Virus record (IMG/VR): IMGVR_UViG_3300038678_000102
Span: 1-44,245 of that record
Length of the DNA: 44,245 bases
Source of the DNA: a virus
Direction: 5' to 3' (one strand)
Below are positions 12,537 through 18,845 of the stretch, piece by piece. A model generated the notes under the pieces. It was not told the DNA's origin. It did no database searches and was given only the letters and a program-made list of their open reading frames with translations. The position numbers and the translations under genes were made by a program. Numbering within the stretch: position 1 is the stretch's first letter; each line of letters opens with the position of its first letter.

Positions 12537-12904
12537 TGGATACTTCAGAACTTTATATTAAGATGTCAGATTGCCCCGAGATTCAGGGGGAGTGGACAAT
12601 TCCACCATACGACCATGATTTTTGCTGGAATGACGAATACAAGTTTTTAACTTATGGCAGAGATATTAAGGGGAAAGATGTGGATGAGTATATCTGGCTT
12701 CCCCGTCAAGACCAGATTCAGGAAATGATGCCCGAATGTAAGTGTCCATGTTGCCTGATAGTTCATCTTAATAAGTTTGTCGCAGATAATATTGATGGAT
12801 TTGCCGACAGGGGGATAGATTCCATGGAACAATACTGGCTTGCTTTTTATATGTCAGAAAAGCATCAGAAATTTTGGGGCAAGGATGGATGGGAAGATGT
12901 CTAA
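12536..12904 (+). CDS. phage protein with KMSDCPEIQ/LPRQDQIQ motifs (122 aa)
   Basis: A 122-residue acidic, Trp-rich protein. The sequence KMSDCPEIQGEW near the start and the segment WLPRQDQIQEM (about 54-64) followed by CKCPCC form a pattern I associate with a widespread phage family of unknown function. The stop TAA lies within dyad site 16. Confidence 0.7.
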   Translation: MDTSELYIKMSDCPEIQGEWTIPPYDHDFCWNDEYKFLTYGRDIKGKDVDEYIWLPRQDQIQEMMPECKCPCCLIVHLNKFVADNIDGFADRGIDSMEQYWLAFYMSEKHQKFWGKDGWEDV

Positions 12905-12913
12905 CATGATAGA
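12900..12913. repeat. dyad repeat site 16 (TCTAACATGATAGA), upstream of the HTH gene
   Basis: Full flanks TG...TA. It lies 13 bases upstream of the start of the XRE-type gene at 12926, a position compatible with autoregulation. Confidence 0.8.
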
Positions 12914-12925
12914 TAAGGAGGAAAC

Positions 12926-13324
12926 GTGGACACACCAGAAGTAACAAGAGTTAAGACCCTCTATAATTACATCTGTAATAGGGCACACGAAGAGGAGAGC
13001 TTAGAAATTACCGTTAGTCCCAATGAAACCTGTAAGCGGGTACGAATAATAGAAGAGCTAGAGAAATTAACTGGGAGGGAATTTAAAAATACAAAAGAAT
13101 TTCATCACCACGTGTCTGATTTTTTAATGAAAAACGGGCATCTCGGTAGTTCATTGAAAGAGTGTAGGAAAAGGAAGGGCATGAGCCAGCGTTTACTAGC
13201 TTTTAAATTGGGCGTAAGTCAACAGTATGTAGCGAAGATGGAAAGCGGGAGTAAACCACTGATTCCAAAGGCATTAGATTTTATTGAGAAAAATAATTAC
13301 ACAAAAAACAAAGAAAACCCATAG
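12926..13324 (+). CDS. XRE/Cro-type helix-turn-helix DNA-binding protein
   Basis: A 132-residue protein with a GTG start after AAGGAGGAAAC. The first ~70 residues are a charged helical domain I cannot name. Residues 77-121 are a Cro/C1-type HTH (LKECRKRKGMSQRLLAFKLGVSQQYVAKMESG), with the usual Ser-Gln at the second helix and recognition helix SQQYVAKME. It is the only such regulator in the window and a candidate binder of the dyad repeats. It could instead be an antitoxin-like or Cro-like protein. Confidence 0.8.
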   Translation: MDTPEVTRVKTLYNYICNRAHEEESLEITVSPNETCKRVRIIEELEKLTGREFKNTKEFHHHVSDFLMKNGHLGSSLKECRKRKGMSQRLLAFKLGVSQQYVAKMESGSKPLIPKALDFIEKNNYTKNKENP

Positions 13325-13338
13325 GATTGTATTCGTAA

Positions 13339-13410
13339 GTGAAAAAGGGTGTGAAAATGACACTGAAAACAAATAACTTAGAGTGGGTAAAAAGGGGGGT
13401 CAGTGAATGA
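13339..13410 (+). CDS. possible 23-aa leader ORF before the resolvase gene
   Basis: GTG 13339 opens a short frame closing at TGA 13408-13410, which overlaps the next ATG (ATGA). It has no clear ribosome binding site, but it contains the AAAAGGGGGG used by the downstream gene. It may be a coupling leader or simply the gap between the HTH and resolvase genes. Confidence 0.25.
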   Translation: MKKGVKMTLKTNNLEWVKRGVSE

Positions 13411-13748
13411 TAGATTCGCGTTCTAGTGGGAAGGCAGCGGAACGCAGGGTAGCCAAGGATATGAAAGGTCAAAGGATGGGTATAATGGGAATGGATGATG
13501 TGCGTGTACCGCCAAAAGATGGACTTGGGATTTCCTTTGAAGTAAAGACACGCAAGAAATTGCCCACAAGTATCAAAAGGTGGTTCAGGCAGGCTGAATT
13601 AAACATACACGGGAAGAACATCCCCGTATTGGTGATGAAAGAGAAGGAGACCAAGTGGAAGGATGCTTTTATTATGCTAAAGTATTCCCATTTCTTAAAA
13701 TATATGATTTACTTCTACAAGGAGGTAAAAGATGCCACGAAAATCTGA
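13407..13748 (+). CDS. Holliday-junction-resolvase-like PD-(D/E)XK nuclease
   Basis: A 113-residue protein. GKAAERRVAKDM carries the first-helix Glu12; the Asp-rich MDDVRVPPKDGLG loop (29-41) precedes FEVKTRK with Glu45-x-Lys47; RQAE (61-64) follows. This is the order and size of archaeal/phage Hjc-type and related small endonucleases. It probably resolves branched DNA before packaging. A strong ribosome binding site for the next gene lies in its last codons. Confidence 0.7.
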   Translation: MIDSRSSGKAAERRVAKDMKGQRMGIMGMDDVRVPPKDGLGISFEVKTRKKLPTSIKRWFRQAELNIHGKNIPVLVMKEKETKWKDAFIMLKYSHFLKYMIYFYKEVKDATKI

Positions 13749-13842
13749 CAAAGATAAACTTATAATTAAACATGAGAAAAAGATACAAAAACTCTTAAAG
13801 CAGTGGTTAAAAGAAATGGAGAGAGAATGGAGGCATAAATGA
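13732..13842 (+). CDS. 36-aa basic helical peptide
   Basis: ATG 13732 behind AAGGAGGTAAAAG, overlapping the resolvase gene by 17 bases. The peptide starts MPRKSDKDK, encoded by a diverged cassette (TGCCACGAAAATCTGACAAAG), then forms a Lys-rich amphipathic helix. Its stop overlaps the next ATG. The strong ribosome binding site supports translation. Confidence 0.6.
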   Translation: MPRKSDKDKLIIKHEKKIQKLLKQWLKEMEREWRHK

Positions 13843-14075
13843 ACTACATCTATAATCAACTCAACCTAAAGGAACACATTACTTGCCCGAATTGTGAAAA
13901 ACTCATGGTGAAGCGTATGTCTACTGAGATAGACAATGTGATTGATGGATTGCCCGCGAAAGAGTGGCACTGGTTTTGCTGTTGTGGCACAAAAGAAACT
14001 GGCGGTATGCTAAAGGGTATGCCCGAAACTGACTGGGTAAAAAGGGAATGGGAAAGGGTGAATAATATAAAATGA
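13839..14075 (+). CDS. zinc-ribbon protein (78 aa)
   Basis: CPNC at 16-19 and CCCG at 47-50 make a single ribbon; Trp-rich elsewhere. Dyad site 17 lies within the gene and is read MSTEIDN between the two knuckles, suggesting insertion into a tolerant loop. ATGA overlaps on both sides. Confidence 0.7.
   Translation: MNYIYNQLNLKEHITCPNCEKLMVKRMSTEIDNVIDGLPAKEWHWFCCCGTKETGGMLKGMPETDWVKREWERVNNIK
13920..13933. repeat. dyad repeat site 17 (TCTACTGAGATAGA), internal
   Basis: Inside the 13839 zinc-ribbon gene; a TTGCCCGCGAAAG arm follows 18 bases later (13951), so both motif types are internal here. Confidence 0.75.
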
Positions 14076-14224
14076 CAGAAAGAAAAATAACAGCAGAATT
14101 CGTAGAAAAATGGGCACAGAAAGTTAAAAAAGAATTGGAAGACATAGAACATATTTGTGACCATACAATAGCAGATTGTTTATTTTGGATGTTCAGGGAA
14201 TTGAAGATGTGGAGCAATAAATGA
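14072..14224 (+). CDS. small helical hypothetical protein (50 aa)
   Basis: ATG 14072 overlaps the previous stop; its TGA overlaps the next ATG. A 50-residue, Lys/Glu/Trp helical protein, no motif. The tight two-sided overlap argues that it is real. Confidence 0.65.
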   Translation: MTERKITAEFVEKWAQKVKKELEDIEHICDHTIADCLFWMFRELKMWSNK

Positions 14225-14580
14225 AAAAAACAACAGTCGGTAAATACACAGGCTATGCAGAGTTTACCCCGCGACGGGCGGGTGTCTTTGTTTTTAAGTT
14301 GGAAAAGTATCTAAAGATAGCAAGGGTATATAAGGTTAAGTCAGGAAAAGAGAAAGGCGAGGCAAAGATGCAGAGTCATCGGCATAACGCAGTAGAGAGG
14401 AGGATTCATAGGTCAAACGATTGGCTCTCTATTGCCCCCGACCTTATCCTACCGCTGATTAAGATTCTCCAAGAACAATACGTAGAGTTAGTCGGTGAGG
14501 AAGTGCCCGAGGTCGCGGCATTTGAAAAGGTGAGTGAGGATAAGGAGTTGACCGATGCGATTAAGAAGATTGGGTTGTAA
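14221..14580 (+). CDS. hypothetical protein (119 aa)
   Basis: A 119-residue basic-then-acidic protein; a beta-rich start, a HRHNAVERRIHRSNDW stretch, then helices. No family recognised. The internal TCGCGGCATTTGAAAAGG near its end again resembles the boundary arm. Confidence 0.7.
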   Translation: MKKTTVGKYTGYAEFTPRRAGVFVFKLEKYLKIARVYKVKSGKEKGEAKMQSHRHNAVERRIHRSNDWLSIAPDLILPLIKILQEQYVELVGEEVPEVAAFEKVSEDKELTDAIKKIGL

Positions 14581-14581
14581 A

Positions 14582-14737
14582 ATGAAAAACCTTTTAAAGG
14601 CGGTGCTTTTAGGTTTTATGTGGATAGCATTTATGTACTTGACGAAAGAAGTTTTATCCACATGGGCGTGGTATTTTTTCCTTGTTTCTGGACTTGTGTT
14701 TTTCAATATTCTTTTTCAATTCCCAGACGGGAGATAA
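14582..14737 (+). CDS. 51-aa protein with two hydrophobic helices
   Basis: ATG 14582 two bases after the previous stop. Two hydrophobic stretches (about 3-20 and 27-44) separated by a short charged turn; holin-like in size but located among early genes, so a general membrane role is as likely. The ribosome binding site is weak. Confidence 0.6.
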   Translation: MKNLLKAVLLGFMWIAFMYLTKEVLSTWAWYFFLVSGLVFFNILFQFPDGR

Positions 14738-14739
14738 AA

Positions 14740-15063
14740 ATGAGAAACATTTTCAAGTTCAAGGGAATAAAGAAGGAGTTGCGGGTGAATTTCTTATATC
14801 GCAAACAACTCATAGCCGAGAAAAACAAAACATGGGAATGCAGATTATATGGGGATATTGATGGGTGGTTGGGGGTTTATGATATACTTGATAACAGAGT
14901 AGTAGTATTTAAGGACATTCCAATTTGGAGACGGGGATTTGTGCTTATTCATGAGTTGGCTCATTATTTCATTGCTCATTTTTCTCACCATTGTTATGTA
15001 GTCAAGCGGAATATTTATTTTGATTGTTTGTGTCAAAATATAAAACGTAATTTTAGGAAGTAA
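14740..15063 (+). CDS. small HExxH zincin-like metallopeptidase
   Basis: I start at ATG 14740 after GGGAGATAAAA; the longer frame from 14620 overlaps the TM gene. The 107-residue product carries VLIHELAHYFIAH (HELAH at 71-75), the zinc-binding HExxH of zincins, with a downstream His-rich FSHH. The size and layout resemble ImmA/IrrE-like or SprT-like minimal peptidases. Substrate unknown; an ImmA-like role in cleaving a repressor is one possibility, inferred only. Confidence 0.65.
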   Translation: MRNIFKFKGIKKELRVNFLYRKQLIAEKNKTWECRLYGDIDGWLGVYDILDNRVVVFKDIPIWRRGFVLIHELAHYFIAHFSHHCYVVKRNIYFDCLCQNIKRNFRK

Positions 15064-15149
15064 AAATGGAGAGAACCACAAAACCTTTTCCTGGTGGGAA
15101 TCTTAGGAATTGGAACTTGGTCGCTCATATATTAGAAAAGGAGGTAAAG

Positions 15150-15365
15150 ATGAAACATGCTTGCTCTGGATTAAAAAAGTATAAGATGGCGAACCTTTCT
15201 AAACACCCGCATTATCTTGATTCTTCCCTGCAAGATGCGCCTGAAAGGGATGGGGTGTTATTGACGGTTCGTTATGTGAATCTGGAGGATCAGACAAAGT
15301 TGGGATGGGGGATGAGGTTTGATTATTGCCCCGCATGTGGGGAGTACTTAGGGAGTAAACAATAG
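15150..15365 (+). CDS. zinc-binding small protein, paralogue of the 43926 gene
   Basis: Start at ATG 15150 behind AAAGGAGGTAAAG, supported by alignment with the paralogue. Shared segments: PHYLDS-LQ, DGV-LTV-Y-N, LGWGMRF/FGWGMRF and CPACGE. An N-terminal Cys plus the C-terminal CPAC suggests one metal site. A copy of the same family sits at the far end of the window on the other strand. Confidence 0.75.
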   Translation: MKHACSGLKKYKMANLSKHPHYLDSSLQDAPERDGVLLTVRYVNLEDQTKLGWGMRFDYCPACGEYLGSKQ

Positions 15366-15374
15366 GGGGTAAAA

Positions 15375-15593
15375 ATGGACATTAAAAAATTAGAAGAAAG
15401 GATAGTTGACCTTGAGAGAAAGGTGTCGGGGTATAATGATCTTGTAATCTCAATATGGAGTGAAGAATATTGTAGGAGTTGCTATTTACCCGTAGCCGAA
15501 GTAATCAAGAAGCTAGCAGACAAAATGGGAGTCGAGTTGAGGGAATCTCACGAAAAGGTGAAAATGACTCCAGTGAAAAAATCGGGCAAGTAG
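15375..15593 (+). CDS. coiled-coil small protein ending KSGK (last plus-strand gene)
   Basis: A 72-residue protein with an N-terminal heptad helix (IKKLEERIVDLERKV), a CRSC pair and an amphipathic C-terminal helix; the final KSGK is from the gene-end motif. It ends exactly where the minus-strand terminase gene ends. Confidence 0.7.
   Translation: MDIKKLEERIVDLERKVSGYNDLVISIWSEEYCRSCYLPVAEVIKKLADKMGVELRESHEKVKMTPVKKSGK
15579..15593 (+). repeat. gene-end motif AAATCGGGCAAGTAG at the arm junction
   Basis: The last plus-strand copy; its TAG is directly adjacent to the terminase stop on the opposite strand. Confidence 0.7.
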
Positions 15594-17177
15594 CTAATAC
15601 CCACTCACCAATGAGCGTCCCGCTTGAGTGTCTTCCATTACATGCTTCGGGCGTGTAGTCCCCCTCTCTTTCCTCGACATGTGATACTTAAACAGCTTGC
15701 CGAGGCAATCAATTAAATCATTAGTCAACCCACCAGGGTAGTCTCTATACTCTGATATAAGGTCTTTCATGCCCTGGTTTATGTATATCTCTCCGTTGTA
15801 AAAGGAGTTTATCAAAGATTGTATATCCGAGTCCTTGGCATCTTTCTTCACATCTCTTTCAAGGGGTGAGATGCTGATATGTGTCCCTCGTCTTCTTCTT
15901 GCTTCTTTTATATCCTCATAAATATAGTTCTGCGCCGCGACTGTCTCTATCTCCCACTTCCTTGGCCTCCACTCCTTGTCGGCGGCAAATATAACATCTA
16001 TAAACTTCTCTGGTTCTTTTATCCTATTGGCTTCTGTGTATACTACGAATTTCTTATAAGAGTCCTTCGCCTGACCACCTATAAGAAGAGCATTGCGAGA
16101 ACCGCGCTTTGACCTGACCTCGGCGAATGCACCTGGGTCTATAATCCCATACAATTTAATGTCAGACAAGGGGAATATCTCTTCTGTGTCTTCCATCTTA
16201 TCATCGAGGCAAATAACATACAATCCCTTATCTCTCTTATCGAACCTGAAATACTTGAGCCACTTGGAGTCAAATTTATGGAGACTTGTTGCCTCTTCTG
16301 GCTGGCAGGCATGTTGTGTCCAGTATACAAATGGTTTTTTAATCTTTAGGTCTTCATAATAACTTGTCGGGAATAAAGGGAAGTTGGATTCTCCGTGTTC
16401 TACGTTGGGATTCTGAATCCACCTAAAATTTTCCTTATCCTTTAAGTTTATATTCTTCTGGCAAGGAGAAACTAACCACTTGTATTCTGGAAATTCTCTT
16501 CTAATATAGTCATATATATCTCCCGAGCCCCATGGAGAACCTGTAATCTTAATCCTACTCCCATTTATTTTCTCATAGTCTGGCTCTACCAAAAGTTCAG
16601 AAAGGTTATCAATCCAGTCAAAAGCATCTGTCATAATAATCTCAGACTCAATAGCTGCCTGTCCGATTATGTCGTCTAAATGAATAGTAGTGAAATGCCC
16701 TCCCTGGGCAGCACCCCTGATCCCCAACACTTGGACACTAGGAGAAGTATATAACCCCTTCTTGGGTAGCTCGATAGCAGTGGCTTTCCATGGGTTGTTC
16801 TTCGTCCACATGTTATCAATATATCTGAGCTTATCTTCGTATACTTTTCGCAGTAGTTTGTTCTGCATGAGTTGTAACTTTACCCATTTCAATATGTCTG
16901 TTCCCAGCCGCTCTTTTTCTGTACCTATTAGTTGTCTCTCTTCTGGGTCTTGGAGGTATGTGAAAATTATATCCCACCCAGTAAGGACGACGGTTTTTCT
17001 CTGTCCCCGTGCCATACCAGCACCGATACGCTTATTAAGGGGGTCTTGCCACGCATCACAGAAAACTTTGTGGATTTCCTTGATGATATCTCTGCCCTGG
17101 TTTACAGACCCACCAATGATGCGCACAAAATGATAGAAGGATTTATCACAAAGGTAACGAACCTGATTAAGATTCAT
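15594..17177 (-). CDS. terL: terminase large subunit
   Basis: A 527-residue packaging motor. The ATPase part has a Walker A-like MARGQRKT (55-62), Walker B IHLDD (about 166-169) and the coupling motif ITGSPW (211-216). The nuclease part begins at YGIIDPGA (Asp347) and ends with a DLIDCLGKLFKY helix. The Walker A has Arg where most relatives have the second Gly of GxGKT. It is last in the late operon, 11 bases overlapping the presumed small subunit, as in T7-type gene order. Confidence 0.9.
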   Translation of the reverse strand: MNLNQVRYLCDKSFYHFVRIIGGSVNQGRDIIKEIHKVFCDAWQDPLNKRIGAGMARGQRKTVVLTGWDIIFTYLQDPEERQLIGTEKERLGTDILKWVKLQLMQNKLLRKVYEDKLRYIDNMWTKNNPWKATAIELPKKGLYTSPSVQVLGIRGAAQGGHFTTIHLDDIIGQAAIESEIIMTDAFDWIDNLSELLVEPDYEKINGSRIKITGSPWGSGDIYDYIRREFPEYKWLVSPCQKNINLKDKENFRWIQNPNVEHGESNFPLFPTSYYEDLKIKKPFVYWTQHACQPEEATSLHKFDSKWLKYFRFDKRDKGLYVICLDDKMEDTEEIFPLSDIKLYGIIDPGAFAEVRSKRGSRNALLIGGQAKDSYKKFVVYTEANRIKEPEKFIDVIFAADKEWRPRKWEIETVAAQNYIYEDIKEARRRRGTHISISPLERDVKKDAKDSDIQSLINSFYNGEIYINQGMKDLISEYRDYPGGLTNDLIDCLGKLFKYHMSRKERGTTRPKHVMEDTQAGRSLVSGY

Positions 17178-17463
17178 CTTTTAATAGGGTGTCTACCTCT
17201 GCTTTTTCGGAAGGGGTGAGTTCTTTTTCTTTCTTTGTGAGAGTTTGTTTTGTCCCACTCTCTATTTTTTCTGGGGTTAAGGCACCCATCATTCTCGCTA
17301 GAGTCTTGGATGCATCCACTATTTCTTTTCCCTTAGCGTCGGGGTCATCTACTATTCGCTCAAGCCGCGCTCTTAATTTTTCCATAATTCTCTTACAGTG
17401 CTTTCTTCTGAATTCATTTATTGTTTCTTGTTGTATTTTGTCTTCAGGTTTTGATTTTGTCAT
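17167..17463 (-). CDS. putative terminase small subunit
   Basis: A 98-residue, highly charged, helical protein directly upstream of TerL with an 11-base overlap. The layout is a basic helical N-terminal half (KRIMEKLRARLERIV) that could bind DNA and a Lys/Glu-rich C-terminus. Assignment rests on position and size; no small-terminase motif is obvious. Confidence 0.45.
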   Translation of the reverse strand: MTKSKPEDKIQQETINEFRRKHCKRIMEKLRARLERIVDDPDAKGKEIVDASKTLARMMGALTPEKIESGTKQTLTKKEKELTPSEKAEVDTLLKDES

Positions 17464-17479
17464 CGTACTATATAAAGAC

Positions 17480-17629
17480 CTATCGTGCTATTAAAAGTAC
17501 CAAGCCAAACACAATAGTCAGTAGCCCTGAAATAATAATCCAGAGTAGCTTGTCTACCTTCTTCCGAAGATGGCAAAAATCATTCTTAATGAAGTCTTTT
17601 AATACTTGATACACATCGTCTGCGTTCAT
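17480..17629 (-). CDS. XhlA-like small holin/haemolysin-type protein
   Basis: A 49-residue protein. Residues 1-28 form a charged helix (DDVYQVLKDFIKNDFCHLRKKVDKLL), followed by one C-terminal TM helix (about 29-48, WIIISGLLTIVFGLVLLIAR). This head-then-TM pattern is that of XhlA-type phage proteins, which associate with holins. It lies in the lysis-gene cluster between the spanin-like gene and TerS. Confidence 0.55.
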   Translation of the reverse strand: MNADDVYQVLKDFIKNDFCHLRKKVDKLLWIIISGLLTIVFGLVLLIAR

Positions 17630-17630
17630 G

Positions 17631-18227
17631 TTATTTCCTTAATAGAGAGTAAAGTACGACTCCCGCCATCGCCACTACAATCCCTGTCTTTAGCTTAGAT
17701 GTGAGCTTGAGTCGCCGATTTATATTTTCAAGTTCTTTGACTTGTTTAATGTGGATATCAATTAATGGGAGAGTTGACTCATACATATCTTTGTACTTTA
17801 AAGAGATTACTACCTGTGCCTCGTATTTCTCATTGAGGTTAAAAATAACACTGTCTTTGTCTACCCCGATAGACTTACAGAGCGTGAAAGCCTCGACCAA
17901 CTTATCATACTGAGCCTGACACTCTTCGAGGTCTGCGAAGTCCCTCTTTAGTTCCCCGAGTTCTTCTTCCTTGTCGGCAAGGTCTGCATCCTTCACCTCG
18001 ATTATGCCGTGCAGGTAGGTTAGCTTTTTTGATAAGATGCCGATTTCATCATTCTGCTCGTCTATGGCTTGGATTGATTTCTCGACGACTGCCCTCGAGA
18101 TTTCATAGTAAGTTTGATACTCACCCTTGAGCTTATTGTACTTTGCGGTATCCCCGCAGTTATCAAGTCCAAGGAAGACTACTGCGACAATAAGTAACCC
18201 GATTACTGCGACATATTTGATGTTCAT
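17631..18227 (-). CDS. spanin-like coiled-coil protein with TM at both ends
   Basis: A 198-residue protein. A hydrophobic N-terminus (5-20) is followed by Cys24 (GLDNCGD), then a long coiled coil (about 30-165) and a C-terminal TM helix (about 180-194) ending LLRK. N-terminal lipid-type anchor plus C-terminal TM is the architecture of a one-piece u-spanin, though the lipobox is poor. It could be an Rz-like or other envelope protein. The start overlaps the JAMM-like gene (ATGA). It contains an internal dyad copy (CKSIGVDKD). Confidence 0.5.
   Translation of the reverse strand: MNIKYVAVIGLLIVAVVFLGLDNCGDTAKYNKLKGEYQTYYEISRAVVEKSIQAIDEQNDEIGILSKKLTYLHGIIEVKDADLADKEEELGELKRDFADLEECQAQYDKLVEAFTLCKSIGVDKDSVIFNLNEKYEAQVVISLKYKDMYESTLPLIDIHIKQVKELENINRRLKLTSKLKTGIVVAMAGVVLYSLLRK
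17860..17873. repeat. dyad repeat site 18 (TCTACCCCGATAGA), inside the spanin-like gene
   Basis: Read on the minus strand as S-I-G-V-D within the coiled coil. One of only four copies in the right arm. Confidence 0.7.
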
Positions 18228-18661
18228 CGTAACCTCTCGGCTAATTCATAGATGGATTTGGTTCTATAGACATAGATATAAAACTTGCCGTCGAATCCCA
18301 TGCCCCTGAATAATCTATATATAACAATATCACTATTGGAAAAGTAAGCCCTCTTTGTATGGTTGTGGATAATTACTATGACATCGGAAATATCATACCC
18401 GTTTTGTTTAAACTCTTTCACCAGTGTCGGCAAGACAAAGCTAACCTTATTTTCATGGTTGGAAGTTACTTTAAATAACCTCATGTCGTTCATTAAAAAA
18501 TACATGACTTCTATGGGTTCTGTGAATCTATTTTCAAAGATGCCATACATTATCTTATCTTCACTTTTGATTGAATTATAGTTCGGGGCACCTGTCCAAC
18601 ACAGTAGACACAGGGCTATAATTAATAGCCACCTAGCTTTAACTCCCCTCCGTTTTCTCAT
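18224..18661 (-). CDS. exported JAMM/RadC-like metalloprotease candidate
   Basis: A 145-residue protein. Basic start plus hydrophobic helix (11-22) as a signal or anchor, then a domain with IIHNHTKRAYFSNSD: His99, His101, Ser108, Asp111. JAMM/MPN enzymes use HxH-x7-SxxD; here the spacer is one shorter. Glu51 before the first strand could be the catalytic acid. Its place among holin- and spanin-like genes suggests an envelope or lysis role, which is inference. Confidence 0.5.
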   Translation of the reverse strand: MRKRRGVKARWLLIIALCLLCWTGAPNYNSIKSEDKIMYGIFENRFTEPIEVMYFLMNDMRLFKVTSNHENKVSFVLPTLVKEFKQNGYDISDVIVIIHNHTKRAYFSNSDIVIYRLFRGMGFDGKFYIYVYRTKSIYELAERLR

Positions 18662-18845
18662 TATTAAATCTTTTGTCCTTCTGAATCAAGCGTTTCCCTG
18701 TGTAAGCCGTGAGCCCGACTGTTAGCCACATAGCGTATATGTCGAACTTGGCATCGGGAAATTTCGCGGTAAGTATAAAGGCACCACTAAGTAAAACAGC
18801 CCAAATGATAAAGGCTACACCTGTTCTTATTTTTGATTTTTTCAA
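18639..18845 (-). CDS. holin-like protein with two TM helices
   Basis: A 68-residue protein: short basic start, TM1 (about 8-27), a turn with charged residues, TM2 (about 36-52), then a strongly charged tail (KRLIQKDKRFNNEKTEGS). This is the layout of class II holins. It overlaps the JAMM-like gene by 23 bases and the 780-residue virion gene by 4. A holin role is supported by the neighbourhood, not proven. Confidence 0.55.
   Translation of the reverse strand: MKKSKIRTGVAFIIWAVLLSGAFILTAKFPDAKFDIYAMWLTVGLTAYTGKRLIQKDKRFNNEKTEGS

Noticed and set aside
14620-14739. Upstream extension of the zincin gene
   Set aside because: It overlaps the TM gene in another frame; ATG 14740 has its own GGGAG site.
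1-15593. CRISPR array
   Set aside because: The dyads are short, palindromic, irregularly spaced by whole genes and partly inside coding regions; no cas genes are seen.
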